From: CAZBZG01 sp964496245
GTDB taxonomy: Bacteria; Planctomycetota; SZUA-567
DNA length: 8,125 nucleotides
Direction of reading: 5' to 3'
Assembly (NCBI GenBank): GCA_964496245.1
Contig: CAZBZG010000217.1
Location: 1 to 8,125, forward strand
The notes below the pieces were generated by a model. The model was given only the letters and a program-made list of their open reading frames with translations, made no database searches and was not told where the DNA came from. Position numbers and translations under genes: made by a program. This document shows, one piece after another, positions 6,003 through 8,125 of the stretch; positions within the stretch are counted from its first letter, which is position 1; every line of letters begins with the position of its first letter.

Positions 6003-6483
6003 ACTCCGGATCCGCTTGGCCGCTAAGTACAGCCCATTGCAAATAGGTGAACACATGCCGGAGCGCCGGCGATGCGGATGCAAGACGCGTCGAGGAGGCG
6101 ATCCGGGGAGATGCGCTCCGCCTCCGGCTGCGCGCCCTGCCGGGCTGCGGTGCTCGCTACGCTGCGCTCCTCGCGACCCCGGGTTTCCTGTTGCAATGGC
6201 GGGACGGCCCACTACAATACAGGGGCTGTGTTTACAGCACGGAACCGGGATCGCACCAGTGTCCGCACGAAGGACGTTCCGAGCCGAACGATCGAGGGAG
6301 GCTGCAGGGCGGTGCTTCTCTGGGGGCGAACGACGGATCCTCGCAGCATCCCAATGGAGACGTTTTGCGGGCGATCTCGCGCTGGTTTCGAGCCTCGGCG
6401 CGACATGCGTTAGACGCCCCGTGAAGCGGTACCTGTTCACCAAGCGCGGACCGGGTGAGGACGGTCCATCCAAAGGAGTTCGC
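6003..6483. other. 481-base stretch without a recognised gene
   Basis: Frames open here on both strands give Arg/Ala/Pro-rich products with no domain, and none has a convincing ribosome site. The stretch holds a candidate plus-strand promoter (6191-6218) and several short inverted repeats: GCCGG-AGCG-CCGGC (6057-6070), GGAGGCG/CGCCTCC (6094-6100 and 6119-6125), GCCC-TGCC-GGGC (6134-6145), GCTGT-GTTT-ACAGC (6225-6238) and GGAAC/GTTCC enclosing GTCC/GGAC (6241-6280). GGGGC at 6222-6226 is complementary to GCCCC at 6416-6420. It could be a long leader of the Nfu gene, a small RNA gene, or decayed DNA. It does not match tmRNA, RNase P or SRP RNA as I know them. Confidence 0.5.
6191..6218 (+). promoter_or_regulatory. 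Candidate sigma-70 type promoter upstream of the Nfu gene
   Basis: TTGCAA (6191-6196) is followed after 16 bases by TACAAT (6213-6218), which matches the -10 consensus at 5 of 6 positions; the -35 matches at 4 of 6. Transcription would begin near 6225, exactly at a perfect hairpin GCTGT-GTTT-ACAGC (6225-6238). The start lies about 260 bases before the Nfu gene, unusually far for a simple promoter, leaving room for a structured leader or a separate small RNA. Confidence 0.4.
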
Positions 6484-6708
6484 ATGCGAGAAGAAGTGGA
6501 GAGGGTCATCCAGGAAATCCGTCCCAACCTCCAGGCGCACGGAGGGGACGTCGAGCTGGTCGACGTACACGAAGACGGAAAGGTAAGCGTTCGGCTTCAG
6601 GGCGCCTGCGCAGGCTGCCCCCACGCCCGTGCCACTCTCCAGCAGGGCGTCGAAGCCCGGCTCAAGGAGGCCGTGCCGGCCGTGACCGAGGTGGTCGCTG
6701 TCGAATAA
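6484..6708 (+). CDS. nfu: Nfu-type iron-sulfur cluster scaffold (NifU C-terminal domain)
   Basis: 74 residues covering a single NifU C-terminal domain. Proteins of this family carry a [4Fe-4S] or [2Fe-2S] cluster bridged between two subunits and pass it to apo-enzymes in the cytoplasm. The signature is GACAGCPHARATL (40-52) with ligands Cys42 and Cys45. The N-terminal helix VERVIQEIRPNLQAHGGDVE (5-24) is also typical, including the HGGD turn. The length equals that of stand-alone Nfu domains; the N-terminal A-type domain of E. coli NfuA and the IscU-like domain of full NifU are absent. The ATG at 6484 has AAAGGAG five bases upstream; the open frame reaches back to 6016 but the earlier part is not Nfu-like. 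The metallophosphoesterase starts 75 bases downstream and could be co-transcribed. No isc or suf genes are in the window. Confidence 0.93.
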   Translation: MREEVERVIQEIRPNLQAHGGDVELVDVHEDGKVSVRLQGACAGCPHARATLQQGVEARLKEAVPAVTEVVAVE

Positions 6709-6783
6709 CGCCGTTGCTGCACGTCCCATACGCGCTTCCGTTCCGGCTGAGGCGCGTCTGTCAGCTGCGGGAAGGGGCCGTTC

Positions 6784-7569
6784 ATGCCGCAAGCCCGATC
6801 GCCTGTCGCCATCATTTCGGACGTCCACGCGAATCACGAAGCGTTTCGAGCGGTCATCGCCGACATCCATGTCCGCGGCATCGAGCGTATCATCAACCTC
6901 GGTGACATCGTCGGCTACGGCCCCGATCCGGAAGCCTGCGTGGACCTCGCCCAGAAGGTCTGCTCGGTCCATCTCTGCGGGAACCACGACTACGCCGTGC
7001 TCCACAGCGCCGAAGGCTTCAACCCCGTCGCTCGCGCTGCCGTCGAATTCGTCCGCAAGCGCATGGAGCCCGATCCCGAGAACCCCGATCCGGACAAGGC
7101 CCGCCGCTGGCAGTATCTGGAGGAATTGGAGCCTCTGTACGAGGACGCGGCCCACGACATGGAGGCCATGCACGCCTCTCCCCGCCAACCCATCACTGAG
7201 TACGTCCTCCCCTCCGATCCCGAGATGGACCCGTTCAAGATCCAGGAGATCTTCCAGGCGATGAACCACAAAGTGGCCTTCGTGGGCCACACGCACTTCC
7301 CCGGCGTCATCGAGCAGGGACGAGACTGGTTTCTCATGCCGCCCCAGTTCAACCAGAAATACGTTGTCGGCGAACGGCGTGCGATCATCAACATCGGCTC
7401 TGTGGGCCAGCCCCGCGACCGGGACGTGCGCGCCTGCTATGTCGTCTTCGACGGGCAGACGGCCGAATACTGCCGGGTCGAGTACGACGTCGAGGCCACG
7501 GTCGGCAAAATCCGGGAGAGCGGCGGCCTGCACGAGGTTTGCGGCCTGCGCCTGCGCGAGGGCCGCTGA
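6784..7569 (+). CDS. Calcineurin-like metallophosphoesterase
   Basis: A two-metal phosphoesterase, probably cytoplasmic, acting on a phosphodiester or phosphomonoester; the substrate cannot be told. The 261 residues hold the expected motifs in order: SDVHAN (12-17, metal ligands Asp13 and His15), GDIVGYGPDP (40-49, Asp41), GNHD (66-69, Asn67 and His68), VGHTH (167-171) and the closing GSVGQPRDRD (205-214). This is the compact branch that includes YfcE and MJ0936-like enzymes and ApaH-like relatives. A region at about 90-160, rich in E, D and P (DPENPDPD at 97-104), is an insertion between GNHD and VGHTH and may act as a lid over the active site. The ATG at 6784 has a GGGAAGGGG tract shortly upstream. 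There is no signal peptide. It sits between Nfu and a sugar-nucleotide epimerase without obvious functional linkage. Confidence 0.92.
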   Translation: MPQARSPVAIISDVHANHEAFRAVIADIHVRGIERIINLGDIVGYGPDPEACVDLAQKVCSVHLCGNHDYAVLHSAEGFNPVARAAVEFVRKRMEPDPENPDPDKARRWQYLEELEPLYEDAAHDMEAMHASPRQPITEYVLPSDPEMDPFKIQEIFQAMNHKVAFVGHTHFPGVIEQGRDWFLMPPQFNQKYVVGERRAIINIGSVGQPRDRDVRACYVVFDGQTAEYCRVEYDVEATVGKIRESGGLHEVCGLRLREGR

Positions 7570-7623
7570 CCCCCCGGACCGTGCGACAGAACCGGACGGG
7601 GGGCCGTGCTTCTCCGGTCGCAC
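7570..7623 (+). other. Interleaved stems after the phosphoesterase stop
   Basis: Directly after the stop codon, CCCCCCG (7570-7576) is complementary to CGGGGGG (7597-7603). A second, interleaved pairing joins GTGCGA (7581-7586) to TCGCAC (7618-7623) and CCGGA (7592-7596) to TCCGG (7613-7617). The order A-B-A'-B' is that of a pseudoknot. No T-run follows either stem, so this is not a standard terminator. It lies in the 109-base gap before the epimerase gene and may form a structured leader, a Rho-region block or a 3' stability element. Confidence 0.4.
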
Positions 7624-7678
7624 ACCTTCGCCCGCTCCTGCTCTCGCGCATCGAGATGTCACCCGAGGAGTGTCTCTC

Positions 7679-8125
7679 TTGCCGTCCGACGAACGCATCC
7701 TGGTCACGGGCTGCGCCGGCTTCATCGGGAGCCATATCGTCCGCCGCCTCATCTCCGACGGCTTGGAAGCCGTGGGCGTGGACGACTTCTCGACCGGCCG
7801 CCCCGAGAACATCGCGGACGTGCGCGACCGCTTCACCTTCCTCGAGGGCACGCTCTGCGACCCGGCGGTGGCCGAGGGCGCCTGCGAAGGCGTGACACAC
7901 GTCCTCCACCAGGCTTCGATCCCGTCCGTACCCCGGTCGCTCGACGACCCGCTCGCGAGCCTGCACTCCTCGGTCACGGCCACGGTCACCCTGCTCCTGG
8001 CCGCCCACCGAGCCGGCGTGTGGCGGGTCGTCCAGGCCGCGAGTTCCTCGGCGTACGGCGATACCGAAACCCTGCCCAAGATCGAATCCATGGCCCCCGA
8101 TTGCCGCAGCCCCTACGCCGCGACG
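7679..8125 (+). CDS. NAD-dependent sugar-nucleotide epimerase, 3' end outside window
   Basis: First 149 codons of an extended short-chain dehydrogenase. The best start is the TTG at 7679, eight bases after GAGGAG (7665-7670); an in-frame GTG at 7670 overlaps that ribosome site. The Rossmann nucleotide motif TGCAGFIGSH is at 10-19, and the acidic NAD-binding end of strand 2 is DDFSTGR (35-41). HQASIPSVPRSLDDP (about 85-99) and AASSSAYGD (about 123-131, the catalytic Ser region) follow. The window ends at SPYAAT, so the active-site Tyr146 is present and the Lys expected at 150 is the next codon. The VPRS block and the SSS-YGD...LPK order resemble the WbpP/TviC group, which converts UDP-GlcNAc (or its uronate) to the galacto form for surface polysaccharides; a more general UDP-glucose 4-epimerase or GDP-sugar dehydratase is possible. 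Intact as far as seen. Confidence 0.9.
   Translation, partial: MPSDERILVTGCAGFIGSHIVRRLISDGLEAVGVDDFSTGRPENIADVRDRFTFLEGTLCDPAVAEGACEGVTHVLHQASIPSVPRSLDDPLASLHSSVTATVTLLLAAHRAGVWRVVQAASSSAYGDTETLPKIESMAPDCRSPYAAT

Noticed and set aside
6421..6460. SRP RNA-like words (CTGTTCACC, GGACCGGGTGAGG)
   Set aside because: The conserved SRP loop sequence around GGAAG and AGCAGCC is missing, and no long stem encloses it.
5685..6527. Minus-strand open frame (280 codons) through the gene-free block
   Set aside because: Its composition is Arg/Pro/Ser/His-rich, it has no visible domain, and it covers the better-supported 74-residue plus-strand gene.
6232..8091. Long minus-strand open frame (619 codons) opposite nfu, phosphoesterase and epimerase
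   Set aside because: Three well-recognised plus-strand families occupy the same bases; the antisense product has no recognisable motif.
1..8125. CRISPR array, transposon ends, tRNA or rRNA
   Set aside because: No regularly spaced repeats, transposase-like protein, cloverleaf or rRNA-like stretch was seen on either strand.

Overview
The window (about 60% G+C by eye) looks like chromosomal DNA of a high-GC, probably deep-branching Gram-negative-type bacterium. Strong GGAGG-type ribosome sites, a TTG start with a good Shine-Dalgarno (SD) site and a lipoprotein-like gene support a bacterium. The rare gene combination makes a myxobacterial, planctomycete-like or candidate-phylum source (for example Hydrogenedentes) plausible, but the sequence does not settle the taxon. 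I see no tRNA, rRNA, CRISPR array, transposase or phage gene.

Left arm (1-5529, all minus strand). Read in transcription order it holds an ABC-2 type ATPase (5529-4576), a first six-segment permease overlapping it by 4 bases (4579-3836), a membrane-anchored TPR-like protein (3768-2569), a second permease clearly related to the first (2401-1589), and a coiled-coil putative lipoprotein (1269-55). A perfect 12-bp hairpin with a TTCG loop at 31-4 closes the run. The picture is one ATPase serving two paralogous permeases, with a periplasm-facing helical-repeat protein and perhaps a lipoprotein as accessories. The substrate is unknown. This is the best candidate in the window for an uncharacterised system. 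The first two genes are translationally coupled. Gaps of 67, 167 and 319 bases then separate the rest, and the two larger gaps contain hairpins and repeats, so expression may be graded or the lipoprotein may be a separate unit.

Divergent control region (5530-5777). It holds a plausible minus-strand promoter (TTGCAA-17-TAGAGT) with an inverted repeat TTTGCC-N13-GGCAAA across the expected start of transcription, plus a repeated CATACCGC word.

Right arm (5778-8125, plus strand). It holds a 74-residue four-cysteine protein of unknown function, a roughly 480-base gene-free stretch with a candidate promoter and several short hairpins, a 74-residue Nfu-type Fe-S scaffold, a calcineurin-like metallophosphoesterase, and the first 149 codons of an NAD-dependent sugar-nucleotide epimerase that runs off the window just before its catalytic lysine. 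These genes look like ordinary housekeeping or cell-surface functions with no obvious link to the exporter.
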